A stretch of 64,000 nt of DNA from Zelonia costaricensis (taxonomy: Eukaryota; Euglenozoa; Kinetoplastea; Trypanosomatida; Trypanosomatidae), in assembly GCA_030849075.1 (NCBI GenBank), contig JASAOO010003509.1:21489-85488 (forward strand). Direction: 5' to 3'. Positions within the stretch are counted from its first letter, which is position 1. Each line of letters opens with the position of its first letter. Below are positions 41,101-50,700 of the stretch, in pieces. The translations under genes and the position numbers were made by a program. A model generated the notes under the pieces. That model was given only the letters and a program-made list of their open reading frames with translations. It was not told the DNA's origin and made no database searches.

Positions 41101-41774
41101 TCGAGAAGGTTGTCTACCAGCGCGAGGACGGCGAGATCGCCTTCAGCGGCATCCACCAAATCCTGCAGCGCCGCGGCGTCTACCTCGAGCTGGGCACCCC
41201 CGAGGACGCCGAAATCGTGGAGACGCGGTACGGGCTGGCCAACGCAAAGATCGCCGAGATGACGGAGATGTTCCTCAAGGCCCCGCCGTCCGTCAACCCG
41301 GGCCTCTTCCGCCTGTTGAAGTGCCTCGTCGAAAACGGCGTCGCGCTCGCCGTGGTGTCGTACAGCCGCACCCTGAAGCAGATCATGGCGGCCAACCCGC
41401 AGCTAGCGCGCCTTTTCGTCGCCTCCATCGACGGTGAGGAGGCGCACGACCGCCGCATCATGGGCCAGCCACACCTCGACCTGTACGTGCGCGCCGCGGA
41501 CAAGATTCACGTGGATACGAGCCGGTGCCTCGTCATCAGCCACCACCTTGACCGCGGCTTCGACGCCGAGGCCATGGCACAGTTCCGCATGTTCATCGAC
41601 GTCGAGGACCCGTTTGTCAGCACGCGGTTCCCGAGCAGCCCATACCCGACGCTGACGCCAGACCAGGCAAAGCTGACGGGCCACGACAATCTCGTTGTGT
41701 GCCGGATGGAGCTCTCCCGCATCCCGACCTCCATCGACGAGGTGGAGGACATCGTGGACGGCAGACGAGCTTAG
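38199..41774 (+). CDS. glycoside hydrolase family 65 protein fused to a HAD domain
   Basis: The 1191-residue protein is a fusion. Residues about 1-900 follow the GH65 disaccharide phosphorylases (maltose, kojibiose, trehalose): the N-terminal beta-sandwich has TNGNLGLRHLSE near 46-57, and the (alpha/alpha)6 barrel has GTDEYNSN with the presumed catalytic acid Glu620 (family motif GPDEYH). A Gly/Asn-rich insertion interrupts the N-terminal domain at about 300-350. Residues about 915-1160 resemble beta-phosphoglucomutase-type HAD proteins (EYSYRSW cap-helix block, VVSYS motif II). However, the loop normally GExYxGHxFWDxE reads AAGDGLQFNLSEY, the phosphate loop HDSSLS reads FDSPESL, the HAD DxD motif is LCDCL (924-928), and motif IV E-D reads S-H-H (1114-1116). 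Bacteria often pair GH65 phosphorylase and phosphoglucomutase genes, which fits the fusion. The activity, if any, cannot be deduced. Confidence 0.92.
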   Translation: MHSLLARDYEVPKKPIFLLEGRNVVQSTEASAFVSNSVTDSLMYSTNGNLGLRHLSEIETVGFETEVLMNGVYHEEQMDSSSFKGIPHTSQVGASICTIDLDCLLDGESGTLSSIPERTLNLDDGAYRSRCSDVMSSDGGLIFDTEYVRTLGRTDLSAWGAQVCYSNFRLGSMNSPVSVNSDNNNNNSGVGMSGSYAPHNQSVDSMSDAAAAAPAGHVMHRTQSDLNYRVELVVIISIDQESWEVSHRHVNHIFQSSLTSDKEVTTFTEVECVVKYGDTYRLLQAEVECTPWSRDSESEATTPFSRDRYHGGGGGNGARDGASSYSNGEGKDMATGVNGNGGGGGGARDGASHSAFVRPGAWHYGVFHSPNKAQKSYVIKKRFLMPLTPETVPDSIVLTFRACHTRGGVEQCLRPLPAIDEMIADQRAALVPFWKTFEADVRLQDDLSPSRSSLPFVYNAFRMFMVSHGLEGGLCRSGLSAAGDGLQFNLSEYIYYGLYYLLTQPEACLLLLKSVYHMLPHSRKYARVLAMNRGAVFPLTTISGVHATHAANINNARLHVNAEIGFLIALYDEATEDISAEDRLMLLELMLESARIWPQCGEWQDDHTVFRLDNIAGTDEYNSNASGNFYVNISARRHIASAFTFLNRQHTHLSEAQLNSVFAELQMTRHEMAELQAVADGIVVPQRHERLGVYMVHDNFDTLMDWGSDRAMHPLHLNYHPVHIYRRKVIDVPEVLLGMLLYPDEFDQRDFLHNFEYYLPLCTFDSPESLFVMAHALCRARSSFSQPMPLLRSLANIDLDNIVYSAEGGLHFNAMASALPGLIFGCGGVRLSPKGLQVHPILPAGIERYSFSVKWRGAVLRVAVDRLHITYDLLSGSSLRFIHGAPGERIHLHTGFGRCPATMQLAIPRTSQSQVAQFDGVVILCDCLFDNLLEYSYRSWYKTLETLFDTYRVLHNRAIPSLTPEEFIEKVVYQREDGEIAFSGIHQILQRRGVYLELGTPEDAEIVETRYGLANAKIAEMTEMFLKAPPSVNPGLFRLLKCLVENGVALAVVSYSRTLKQIMAANPQLARLFVASIDGEEAHDRRIMGQPHLDLYVRAADKIHVDTSRCLVISHHLDRGFDAEAMAQFRMFIDVEDPFVSTRFPSSPYPTLTPDQAKLTGHDNLVVCRMELSRIPTSIDEVEDIVDGRRA

Positions 41775-41848
41775 CGCGAAAAGAGAGAGGGAGCGAGAAT
41801 GTAGGACGTTGCAGCTTCGCACTGTTCTGTCTGTGCACGTTTGTGTGC

Positions 41849-41851
<3 letters not shown>

Positions 41852-41879
<28 letters not shown>
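41852..41879 (+). repeat. (TG)n microsatellite
   Basis: Fourteen uninterrupted TG units lie about 80 bases after the GH65-HAD stop codon, in the 3' UTR. Confidence 0.95.
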
Positions 41880-41883
<4 letters not shown>

Positions 41884-42918
41884 CGCTCGTTGCGCCCTTG
41901 GGGCGCGACGCGCGTTTGCCGCCATCACCTTTCTCTTTCTTTCTCTCGTTCTTTTTCTTACTGTTCCGCTTCTCCAATGCTGTCTTCGCCGTGCTGCACG
42001 CTCTCTTGTGACCACGCATGACGGATCTTTGCTACTGTTGGCTTTTGCTTGCGTGGACTGAGCTCCTTTTGCTTGCTTTGTAGTTCCCACTCGCGGGTGG
42101 TGAGTGGTAGAGGGACACACGCACGCACGTGCACAAGCACAGACAACACGGGAGCCCTACACCCCCCCCCTCCCCTTCCTCACGCTGCACCCCCTTTCTC
42201 TTTCAGCGCCTCGATCTCTCTGTCTCTCTCTCTCTGCCTCTGCCTGATCCGTTTGGAGACTGCGTTGTGCTGGACTATGGATGTGTGTGTGGGGGGGGGA
42301 GGGGGGATGCTTGAGTGTGTTGGTGTATGGGCGTGTGTGTCTCTGTGTGTGTGTGTGTGTGAGTCTGCCTGTTCACATGAGTGGCAGATGACGTGCACGT
42401 TCGCTGGCGCCACTCTCTCTCCCATTTCTCAGAGAGGGCGAGTGCACGTTTGAAGTTGACTCGTCGCCATCCCCCCCTCTCGTATCGCGTCTTCTCCATG
42501 GTAATGCTGGTCACGACGCGACCGTTGCGAGCGCATCGCTCGTCACAGACGGCGTAGAAGAAAAGGAATAAAAGCGAAAACGTCAGCTCAGCCAGAGGGT
42601 CATTCCCAACGCTGAAGGCCGCTTGGCTCATCGGCATCGTGGCCTGCGACCCTTAGTGCACCCCGGACTCTCTGTGGCGCCCCCCGCCCCCCCTTGACGA
42701 GAGGAAGCGAGGAGGGGAAGGCGGAAGAGTTTCGCTGAGACTGCAAGCACGGCGCGTCTAACGTCGCTGTTCCCGCTCGACTGAGAGGACCCCCGGGGGT
42801 GGACGCTCCGCACCATGTCATGTGCGGTAGCCGAGAGTATCGCCTCATCAGCATCTTGGCACAGGTGGCAACACGACGAATCTCCCTTCCCCCGCTTCCC
42901 TCATTCTCACGGAGATGC

Positions 42919-42933
42919 AAAAAAAAAAAAAAA
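42919..42933 (+). repeat. A15 homopolymer
   Basis: Fifteen consecutive A on the coding strand stand out in a genome whose homopolymers are mostly C, T or G on this strand. Confidence 0.95.
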
Positions 42934-43168
42934 GCGTCTGTCGTGTGCCATGGCGGATGCACATGATGACTCTGCCTCGCCGCCCGCCTCTCTCACTGCC
43001 CACTCCGCACCACCCCCGCTGTGTGTTCGCTGACTCCTCCTTGCGCCCCACTGCGCCAACGCATCCCGCGGTGCCCCCAACTTGGTCGGACTGAACAGCT
43101 CCGCAATCCAAACCACCAACACACAAAAGCGTGAGTATCGCCACCCGGTGGTGGTGCTTGCTGGAATC

Positions 43169-43639
43169 ATGGTTGGTGCGGCGACGCTGCTGCAGTGGTT
43201 CTCCTTCTTCTCTCTTGCAACTTTGCAGCGGCCCTTCCTGCCGTCGTTGCGCGATGTCATCGTGTACCTCGCCATGAGCGGCGCCCTGCTGTTCCTTCTC
43301 ACCGTCTTCCTCGCCTATGGGCTGGCGGATGCGGAGATGGTGCAGTACCTCACGAAGGCCACCCGCGCAGCCGTGCCGGAGGGCTTCCCGGTCACGGGAA
43401 ACGAGGTGCTCGTCCCGTTCACGTACGAGGCCTTCACCAGCGCGTCGGTCACCATGTCCGTTGTCGTGGTGCTGGCGTTGCTGCTGTGCTGCAGCTTTGT
43501 CCTGCAGTTCGCGTGCGACGGGGTCGTGTGCTGTGTCGCTCCGATGGTGGCCATGACTGTGAATGTGGTGAAGCCGAAGTGCTGGGACGGTGCCGAGGAC
43601 TACCGCGGCAAGGTGCCGCCGCCGCCAGAGAGTGCGTGA
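43169..43639 (+). CDS. small membrane protein, 156 residues
   Basis: I do not recognise this protein. It has two clear hydrophobic helices (about 29-51 and 96-124), a possible half-helix at the N-terminus (1-19), and a 45-residue loop between them. The second helix is Cys-rich (CC at 107-108, CDGVVCC at 116-122). The short C-terminal tail has a CWDG motif and ends in PPPPES. The topology would suit a small organelle or plasma-membrane protein. The start is uncertain: the frame is open further upstream but has no ATG there, so the first ATG (43169), just before the hydrophobic region, is used. Confidence 0.75.
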   Translation: MVGAATLLQWFSFFSLATLQRPFLPSLRDVIVYLAMSGALLFLLTVFLAYGLADAEMVQYLTKATRAAVPEGFPVTGNEVLVPFTYEAFTSASVTMSVVVVLALLLCCSFVLQFACDGVVCCVAPMVAMTVNVVKPKCWDGAEDYRGKVPPPPESA

Positions 43640-44308
43640 GGAATGGGGAATGGGGGTGTGAAAAGGCGGCTGGTAGCTGGTACGCCGATCCCCTTCTATT
43701 CCGCCTGCTCACACTTGACGGCGGAGTGCTGATGGTGGCAACACACCGCCGCCCGCAACGCACGCCGCCCTTCTTCGGCTGCACGAACGTGGCAGCCGCC
43801 GTGGCGTCCACTCAACGCGATGTCGAGGACAAAAAAAAGGAGGAGGAACCAAACGCACTCTTCGGTGAGGACGCGCTACTCGCCGTGCCAAGCTAGAATA
43901 GCAGACTGCAGAACATGCAGAGCACCCACTACCATGCGAGTTCAAAACTCCCCAAACAAGCAGCAAGAGCAGGGCCCTGAACGAAGCTTTTGTCCACACT
44001 TGCCATGTCGTCGTCGTCGTCGTCGTCGCCACAGCTTCCGTGCGCGTGCAGTTTCTACGTCGCACATCAATCGCCTCACCTCTTCGACCCTTCTCTTTTT
44101 GTTTCCTTTTTTTTTGGATGGTCTTTTGCACACCTCCGCTCATACACGTGCATAGTGAGGATTGAATCACTCTCCTCCGCACATCACCACACCTGGGTGG
44201 CACACATACACACACACACACACATACCGGTGCACCCTCTTCCCTATTCAAGCGTGGGTAGATCAGGCTGCGTGCGGCAGTCCTGCTCTTGCCCTCCTCT
44301 CGCGTTTC
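43640..44308 (+). other. intergenic region with a (TCG)n tract
   Basis: No gene is supported. It contains a (TCG)n tract at 44006-44028 and a T-rich tract with a plausible acceptor, listed next. Confidence 0.6.
44090..44155 (+). promoter_or_regulatory. putative trans-splice acceptor for the PDE12-like gene
   Basis: A CTTTT-rich tract (44090-44118) is followed by the first AG at 44154-44155, about 154 bases before the ATG. A (CA)n stretch at 44207-44226 lies in the presumed 5' UTR. Confidence 0.55.
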
Positions 44309-46876
44309 ATGCTGCGACACCTCGCTCTGCGCCGCTTCCGCCCCTTCTCCTCGATCCCCATCGACATCGCGCCACCGTCTGCGCGAAGAGTGTCGCCGTC
44401 TGCTCCCTCATACACCGGCAATCCTGCGTCAGACCACAGCGAGGCGCCGGTTGGCTCGTCGTCTGCGCTCCACAAAGCGCGCGCACACGCGGCAGGCGCA
44501 GGCGCAGCCGCAATCGCTGCAGCACCCGCGCCCTTCCTCAACGACTCGAGCACGGAGCGAGCCCAGCGTCGCTGGGACAGCGCCAACAAGCCGCAGCGCC
44601 CCAGTGCACCGGCGGCAACCGCGAAGGTGGAGAGGTCCGGTTGTACGCAACACCGCACTCCTGCTCCGCGCCTCGCCTCCGCCGCTGCCCCGCTCGTTGG
44701 GGTGAAGCGTATGCTGGAGGGAAAGAACAAGATCGTTGCCCTCCACCCGGAGGGCAGCGCGGTGGTCACACTCGACCTGTGCATCGAGCACCCTGCGTCG
44801 CCTGCGAGCGCGACCAGCCCCGCGTCGGCCGGAAGCACCGCAACGGCGTCTGGGGCAGCGCGCACGTCCAGTCTTGTCACCAAGAGCATGGCTCGCGAGG
44901 AGAAGGAGACCGCTGCCAAGACGCTCGATCGAGTGCGGCTGCTGTTCGCGCCGCCGCGGCCGGCTGTGAAGAACGGCAAAAAGGTCAGTCGGGACGAGAT
45001 CCTTGCCGCCTGCCCGGCCGTGCACGCCTTTTGCCGCACCTCGCGGCATGACGGGCTCGCCGAGGAAGGCGCACCCTGGGCGGTGCCGGGCACCACGCCA
45101 TCGCCCCTGTCCGCGTCACACGACGCGTCGCCCCTGTACACGGAGCTGAACCCGGAGCTGCCGAATAGCGTGTTCTGGCAGCACGTCGAGGTGCTCCGGG
45201 TCGGGGACACCGACGTGACAGTGCTGTACAATGTGCCGACGGTTACGTCCGTGACGCCGCCGGGAGTGCCGTACGTTGGCCTGCCGCTCGTGTGCGCTGA
45301 CGTCTCGGTGCTCTTCGCCAGCCAGGAGAGCGTGTGCTACGAATGGTGCGTCCTGAGCGACTCGGCGTCCGCCTCTGCGGGTGGCGCACGTGGTGTGCAC
45401 GGCGACGCTGCTAGCGGCGCGCCTTCGCGGCGTGTTCTGAGCAGGGCGACGTCCTTCACGCCAACGCCGGACCTTGTCGGGAAGGCGATGCTGCTGCGTG
45501 TGTCGCTGAGCACCGCGACGGGGCTCTGGACGGAGATGCGGCTGCCCGATGTGGTGCGGCTGCTGCCGCCGCCTGTGGCGCGGTGGCAGGAGACGGCGTC
45601 CGCGGTGAACTACCCAGCCTTCCGGGTCGTGACGTACAACATCCTGCACGACGACTTCTGCACCTCGAAGAGCTCCAAGGCAAAGATCTACCCCTTCGCT
45701 ACGGACGACATTCTCGACCTCGAGAACCGCAAGGTGCGCATCGTGCAGGAGCTGCTCGCCTACCACGCGGACCTGATCTGCCTGCAGGAGTGCGGCCGCG
45801 ACCTCTTCCAGGCGTACCTGCTGCCGGTCCTGCGCGCGTGCGGCTTTGACGGGACGTACTTCAACAAGTCCGGTAACGTCAAGGAGGGCTGTGCTTTTCT
45901 CTTCCGCGCCTCGCGCTTTGAGCTGATGGACGCCGCGTCCGTGCCGCTGAACTTGGCGACGCTGTCGTCCATGTTTCCCGCGCTGGCGGGGCGCGTCGGG
46001 GCGTGCCCGGAGCTGGGGGAATCGCTCGCTGCCGTCACCTCGATCGGTGCCCGCGTCGTCCTGCGCGAGCGGACCAGCGGGCGGGAGCTGGTCGTGGGCA
46101 ACACCCACCTCTTCTACCACGCCAACGGCTGCCACATTCGGATCCTGCAGGCCTACATGCTGCTGCACTGGCTGCACAACGCTGCGGCGACCACGACGCC
46201 GCAGGAGGAGGCGGCCTCTGCCGCATCCAGGGCCGATCGCGCGCTCGTGTTGTGCGGTGACTTCAACTGCACGCACCCCACGGGTGCGTACCGCCTGCTG
46301 ACCACGGGCCAGGTGGAGGCGTCGCACCCGTCGTGGGACAAGGGGAAGCTGTTCTGGTGGGGCTGTGCGCGGCTTCTCGGATACGACGCCGAGCGCCTCC
46401 AGGAGCTGCTCGGTGAGGACACGGTGTTGCCGCAGGCGACGGTGGCACGCAAGGACTTCCGGCGGCGCCCGAAAGCCTCACCGAACGCGGCGTCGCCGGC
46501 AGAGCCGTCCGAGGATGCAGCCGAGGGCACGGAGGCGGAGTCGGTGCCGCAGCAGCAGCAGGAGTCTTCGCGGCGCACCGGGGATGAGGCGCGTGAGATT
46601 ACGCACGTTTTTCGCGAGGCCCTCTATGGGCCGCCGATGCGGATGCAGGATGCCTACCAGCGCACGGACCCCTCGCTTCCGTGGACGAACTTCACGCTCA
46701 CGTTTCGCGAAGTAATCGACTACATCCTCTTCTCGGAGGACTCGCTGGAGGTGCTGCGGACGGTGCCCATCCCACCCGAGTCGGAGCTGGCCGAGAACTT
46801 TGCCTTGCCAAACAAAAAGTACCCGTCCGACCACGTCTCGCTCATCGCCGACCTGGCCCTCATCACCAGGTCGTGA
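44309..46876 (+). CDS. PDE12-like mitochondrial 2'-phosphodiesterase/deadenylase (EEP family)
   Basis: The 855-residue protein starts like a mitochondrial import signal (MLRHLALRRFRPFSSI). A low-complexity region leads to a beta-rich domain (about 300-420, with YNVP...VGLPL and FTPTPDLVGKAMLLRVSL) matching the N-terminal domain of PDE12. An exonuclease-endonuclease-phosphatase domain follows from about 436: FRVVTYNILHDDF, then LQECGRD (catalytic Glu494), NTHL, CGDFN (Asp651 and Asn653) and SDH (Asp841 and His842). All metal and catalytic residues are present. Human PDE12 removes short poly(A) from mitochondrial RNAs and degrades 2-5A. The U-specific editing exonucleases KREX1/KREX2 share the EEP fold, but the N-terminal domain and YNILxDxF block point to PDE12. 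The frame is open upstream without an ATG, so 44309 is the first ATG and gives the import signal. Confidence 0.88.
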   Translation: MLRHLALRRFRPFSSIPIDIAPPSARRVSPSAPSYTGNPASDHSEAPVGSSSALHKARAHAAGAGAAAIAAAPAPFLNDSSTERAQRRWDSANKPQRPSAPAATAKVERSGCTQHRTPAPRLASAAAPLVGVKRMLEGKNKIVALHPEGSAVVTLDLCIEHPASPASATSPASAGSTATASGAARTSSLVTKSMAREEKETAAKTLDRVRLLFAPPRPAVKNGKKVSRDEILAACPAVHAFCRTSRHDGLAEEGAPWAVPGTTPSPLSASHDASPLYTELNPELPNSVFWQHVEVLRVGDTDVTVLYNVPTVTSVTPPGVPYVGLPLVCADVSVLFASQESVCYEWCVLSDSASASAGGARGVHGDAASGAPSRRVLSRATSFTPTPDLVGKAMLLRVSLSTATGLWTEMRLPDVVRLLPPPVARWQETASAVNYPAFRVVTYNILHDDFCTSKSSKAKIYPFATDDILDLENRKVRIVQELLAYHADLICLQECGRDLFQAYLLPVLRACGFDGTYFNKSGNVKEGCAFLFRASRFELMDAASVPLNLATLSSMFPALAGRVGACPELGESLAAVTSIGARVVLRERTSGRELVVGNTHLFYHANGCHIRILQAYMLLHWLHNAAATTTPQEEAASAASRADRALVLCGDFNCTHPTGAYRLLTTGQVEASHPSWDKGKLFWWGCARLLGYDAERLQELLGEDTVLPQATVARKDFRRRPKASPNAASPAEPSEDAAEGTEAESVPQQQQESSRRTGDEAREITHVFREALYGPPMRMQDAYQRTDPSLPWTNFTLTFREVIDYILFSEDSLEVLRTVPIPPESELAENFALPNKKYPSDHVSLIADLALITRS

Positions 46877-47735
46877 GGACCGCCAGTCTTGCGCATTTCT
46901 GAAGCTTGCATGCGGCAGGGGAATAGCGTCGGGCGCGATGGCGTGACTCTTCGCATCTTGCTGCGCTGCACGTCGCTAGCGCTACACCTGCGTGGACCGC
47001 ACGACAGACGGCGGTGGTGGGCTTCCGTCTCCTCACAGAAGCAGCTACGTATTGCTGCAGCCTTCCTTTGAGTGGAATTCCGGGGCTCATGAGAACTCTA
47101 TAAGCAAATACGAGTCGCTAAAAAAAGAAGCCACATGCACGTACACACTCGCACATGTGAACAGGAGAGCAACGCCGCGCGTTGCGCGGATACGGAAGGA
47201 TCTGTGACAGGCCGTCTCGCAGCGCGCCCTCGTTCTGGAGCGGAAGAAGGTTCGTTCGAACCTGCTTCGTGCACTCGCTGCGGTCTGGTGGGATGGGGGT
47301 GGCGAGTCGGTCGTGGCGGACCTCTCCCCCCTTTCGGCGATGCTGCATGAGACATCTGAGCTTCATCAGCAGCGAACTCTCCGAGTGCCCGTGAGCCAGT
47401 CCATCCCCGCTGACGCTCCATCTCCCACACACCCCGTCTTTCCGTCTTTTGCTTCCGGGGTGCAGTCGCCGTGCGACACGGACGTACACACGTCCTGTCA
47501 CGGACCTCCTCGACTCACACAAGCGTCACGCGTCCCTTTTTTCCTGTTTTTTCCTCGCATAGACTCCAGCGAAGCAGCCGCGACGTGACGACTTCGCAAA
47601 TTCGCACTTCCGCCTTTTTTTTGTTGTTTCACTGAGGCGTGTGGGAGTGGGTATGCTCGCATTCTTTTTTGGATTTCCTCTCCACCCAAACGCATACACG
47701 CAACTACCGCTCCCTCAACGAGTGAACAAACGAGA
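46877..47735 (+). other. intergenic region
   Basis: No gene is supported. A short inverted repeat (7-base arms) lies at 47250-47265. The pyrimidine tract at the end is listed next. Confidence 0.6.
47608..47636 (+). promoter_or_regulatory. putative trans-splice acceptor
   Basis: A T-rich tract (47608-47630) precedes AG at 47635-47636, 100 bases before the ATG at 47736. Confidence 0.55.
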
Positions 47736-50700
47736 ATGTCCAGCAACGGAGAGCGGCGGCTGCTGGTATACCAGTGTGGGACTCGGTCGGTGGTGAACCT
47801 GAGCGACACCCGCGCGAGCACCCACTGCTCCTCTTCGTCCCCGCTTCGGGCTTCCACCTTGTGCAGTCCGCCGCAGCCGCCGGAGCGCCGCGCGGACAGC
47901 ACCGCTGACGGAAAAGCGGCAAGTGAGGCGGGGGGACCAAGCTCACTGCACTCGCCGTGTAGCTCGCTGACGGTCGACTCAGCAACCGAAGTGGAGGGTG
48001 CGTGGGGCCACGCTGGCGCCCTGACACGCGCCGCACTCTCGCCGCCACCGCGGCCACCACCGCCTTCAATTCCGTCCCCGGCAACACCACCCGTAGCGGG
48101 CCGTCAGGCCGCCATCGTGGGCGCCGCGCAGGGGTCGCTGCCGCTGCCGGCCTTGTCCATGCCGTCGAAGGAGCCGCGCATCCGAGTAGTGTCTTGCTCC
48201 AGCGCTTCACAAAGCGTTCAAGGCGCAAGCAACAGCCCCACGGAACACGACCGCGCACGCACTGAAGAGGCCCACTCTACGTCGCAACTGAAGGACAAGT
48301 GCCGCATCGCACTCACTGCGGGCGAATCAGAACGTGGAACCCGGTTGTGTGACGCGCCGCCGCTGGTCTACACTGCGGCGGCGCGTCGCGCGAAAACGCG
48401 CGAGCCTGGCGTGACGCATCAGCTGAGTGGCGAAGAGCCCGGTTTTGATCGGGCCGCGAGTGCGTACTCCGTCATGCCCACGACGCAGCGGGAGATGGAG
48501 CCGGTTGAGGGGCGCACGTGGTGTACCACCGGCAGCGCTGCTTCGGCAGAGCAGACGCAGCAACCGACTGCTAGCTCGCCGAAGGTGGCGCCCTGCAGCC
48601 GTTGCGCGACTCTAGCGGTCCCTGACGCGCACGCCCACCGGACAGCAGCGGCAGAAGCGGGGCGCACCTCAGCTGCAGAGCGAACCTGCTTCCCTGAAGG
48701 CGACCCGGGGCCGCGCTGCCATGCGCCGTCGTCTTCGCACGACAGTCGACGAGTGTGCGCATTGGCGGATGCGACGGTGAACACCGCTGCTGTTGCTGCT
48801 GCGGCGTCAGCACACACCCCTCGTCGGTTGTTGGACTCGACGCCTCGCAGCACGCACGGCAAGGTGCTACCCCTGGCAGGGAACTGCGTTGGGGCTGCCG
48901 TCGCCGCCGACGGTAGCCCCAACGGCAGCTCGCACGAGAAGTTCTCGGTGCTCTACGCCACAACCTCCGCGTCCGTGTGCACCACCCCTGAGACGTCGTC
49001 GATACCGGACCCCGCAAATGCAGCCACCGCTGCACCGGCGCCACCCCCGCCGCAACGTGCGGATGCCGAGGACGCAGCAGAGGGCAAAAACCCCGTTGGC
49101 GACGTTGCGGCGCCGATGGCGGTCGCGTCTCAGCCAGACGACGAAGCCTCTGTACAGGAGACCTGTCACCGCACCCGATCTGCTTCTCTTGCGTCCAAGG
49201 CAAGCACTGCGACGTCAGCCGCCAAGACACCCACGCCATCCCCGCTGCGTCGCCAACTCCTCCTGCGGCGCCTTCTCGCGGCGCACTCCACGCCCAGCGC
49301 CGACACGCCAAGCGGCCACACCGACCGGTCAGCCGCGTCCTCGCCAGCGGACGGCGGTGTGTTGCTGTCGACGCCAACGCCGCTGCACACGTCGCGCAGG
49401 AAGGACGCCGCAGCCGCAATGTCTGCCGCCACGCCCAGCTGGGAGAGCCTGGCGCTGATCACCGGCTTCCCCACTCCGGTAAAACTTTCGCCCATTCCAA
49501 GAAAGGGGTACAGCTCGTACGCGAACGTCATGGCCGCTGCCGCAGCAGCAGCGAACGCTGCGGGCACGGCGGGGAGTGCGACGCCGGTTGCAGCGGGGCC
49601 GCATGCGTCGCCCTTCTCCTCGCCGGCACTGTCCGCCATCGCGGAGGCCGAGGAGCCGCACGACGCGTCGACCCCGACCCCCGACGCAGCCGTCTCCGTC
49701 GTCAGCGTCACCGAGGCGGACCCGTTCGAGGCGTCGCACAGCGCGCGGCTGGTGGAAAGCCTGCCCGCCGCGCGCCCCCTCCTTGGTGAAGGCGGAGACG
49801 CCGGCGCCGACAGCCTCAGTGCCAACTCCGAGTGCTCCGTCTCGCCCATCCGCGTGCGGGCAGCGCAGACGACGCGGGTGTGGACGCCGCAGTCCAGCGA
49901 CGCCTCGCAGCACCCCCCGCAGCAGCTCACGCACCTCGCCTCCCTCGTCGACGCAACGGCCTTCGCCTCGCGGCTGCTGCAGCAGGGCACTGGGCTCCCT
50001 GCCACGGGCGAGCAACGCCGGTGCGCCGCGCCACGGCAGCGGCAGTCCTCACGCTCGCAGCGCAGCTCCACCGTGGGGGCCACGGTCCTCGTGTGCTCCG
50101 CCGATCCCGCAGCCACGGCGATTCTTTCCAGTCACTCGAGCCCCTCCCGCGCTGCACCCTCATTCGATCGAGTCAAGGAGGAGCACGTGAGGGCCGACTG
50201 GATGACGTCCTCGCCAGCGATCGCGGAGGGGCCGCGCTGCGTCGCACCCGCACATGCAAGTCAGCCGCACAGGCGTCCCGGGTTGGAGCCTCAGACCGCC
50301 GAGCGCGCGCTGCAGACGAGATCGCTTGAGCCGTCCACTGCAGGCCGCACCGCTCCTCGCCCACTCGCGGACACAGTCAACTTGGGCACCCCGACCGTGT
50401 CGATGATCCTGACGCCGGCGCAGGCGCTGGGGGAGAGCTGCTGCTCCCTCTTTATGCCACCAGCCACGCAGTGCATCCAGGCACTGCCGGTCCCAGGCAT
50501 CGGGGGGTGGCTTCGCGGCGAGGCCGCCACGGTGACCCAACCCTCTCAGCAGACGGCGGGCTGTCATGTCCACGTGTGGCGCGAAGTAGACGAGGAGGCG
50601 ACGGAGGCCGTGCCCGCCACGCGGCGAGGGCCACGCCGGGCGCCGCTGCTCTCGCCTACGCTGGACGACGAATGCACTTGTGACGCGAGCCACCTCCACA

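Larger units (their letters stand above)
41775..43168 (+). other. intergenic region with TG tracts and an A15 run
   Basis: No gene is supported. It contains a (TG)n tract, a block of more balanced composition at 42600-42918 ending in A15 (see findings), and AG at 42913-42914 after pyrimidines, a possible acceptor for the gene at 43169. Confidence 0.6.

Noticed and set aside
43082..43168. Upstream extension of the small membrane protein frame
   Set aside because: No ATG lies there; the first codon would be TTG, which is not expected as a start in this nuclear genome.
47250..47265. GGTTCG...CGAACC inverted repeat resembling a tRNA T-arm
   Set aside because: No acceptor, D-arm or anticodon arm could be built around it.
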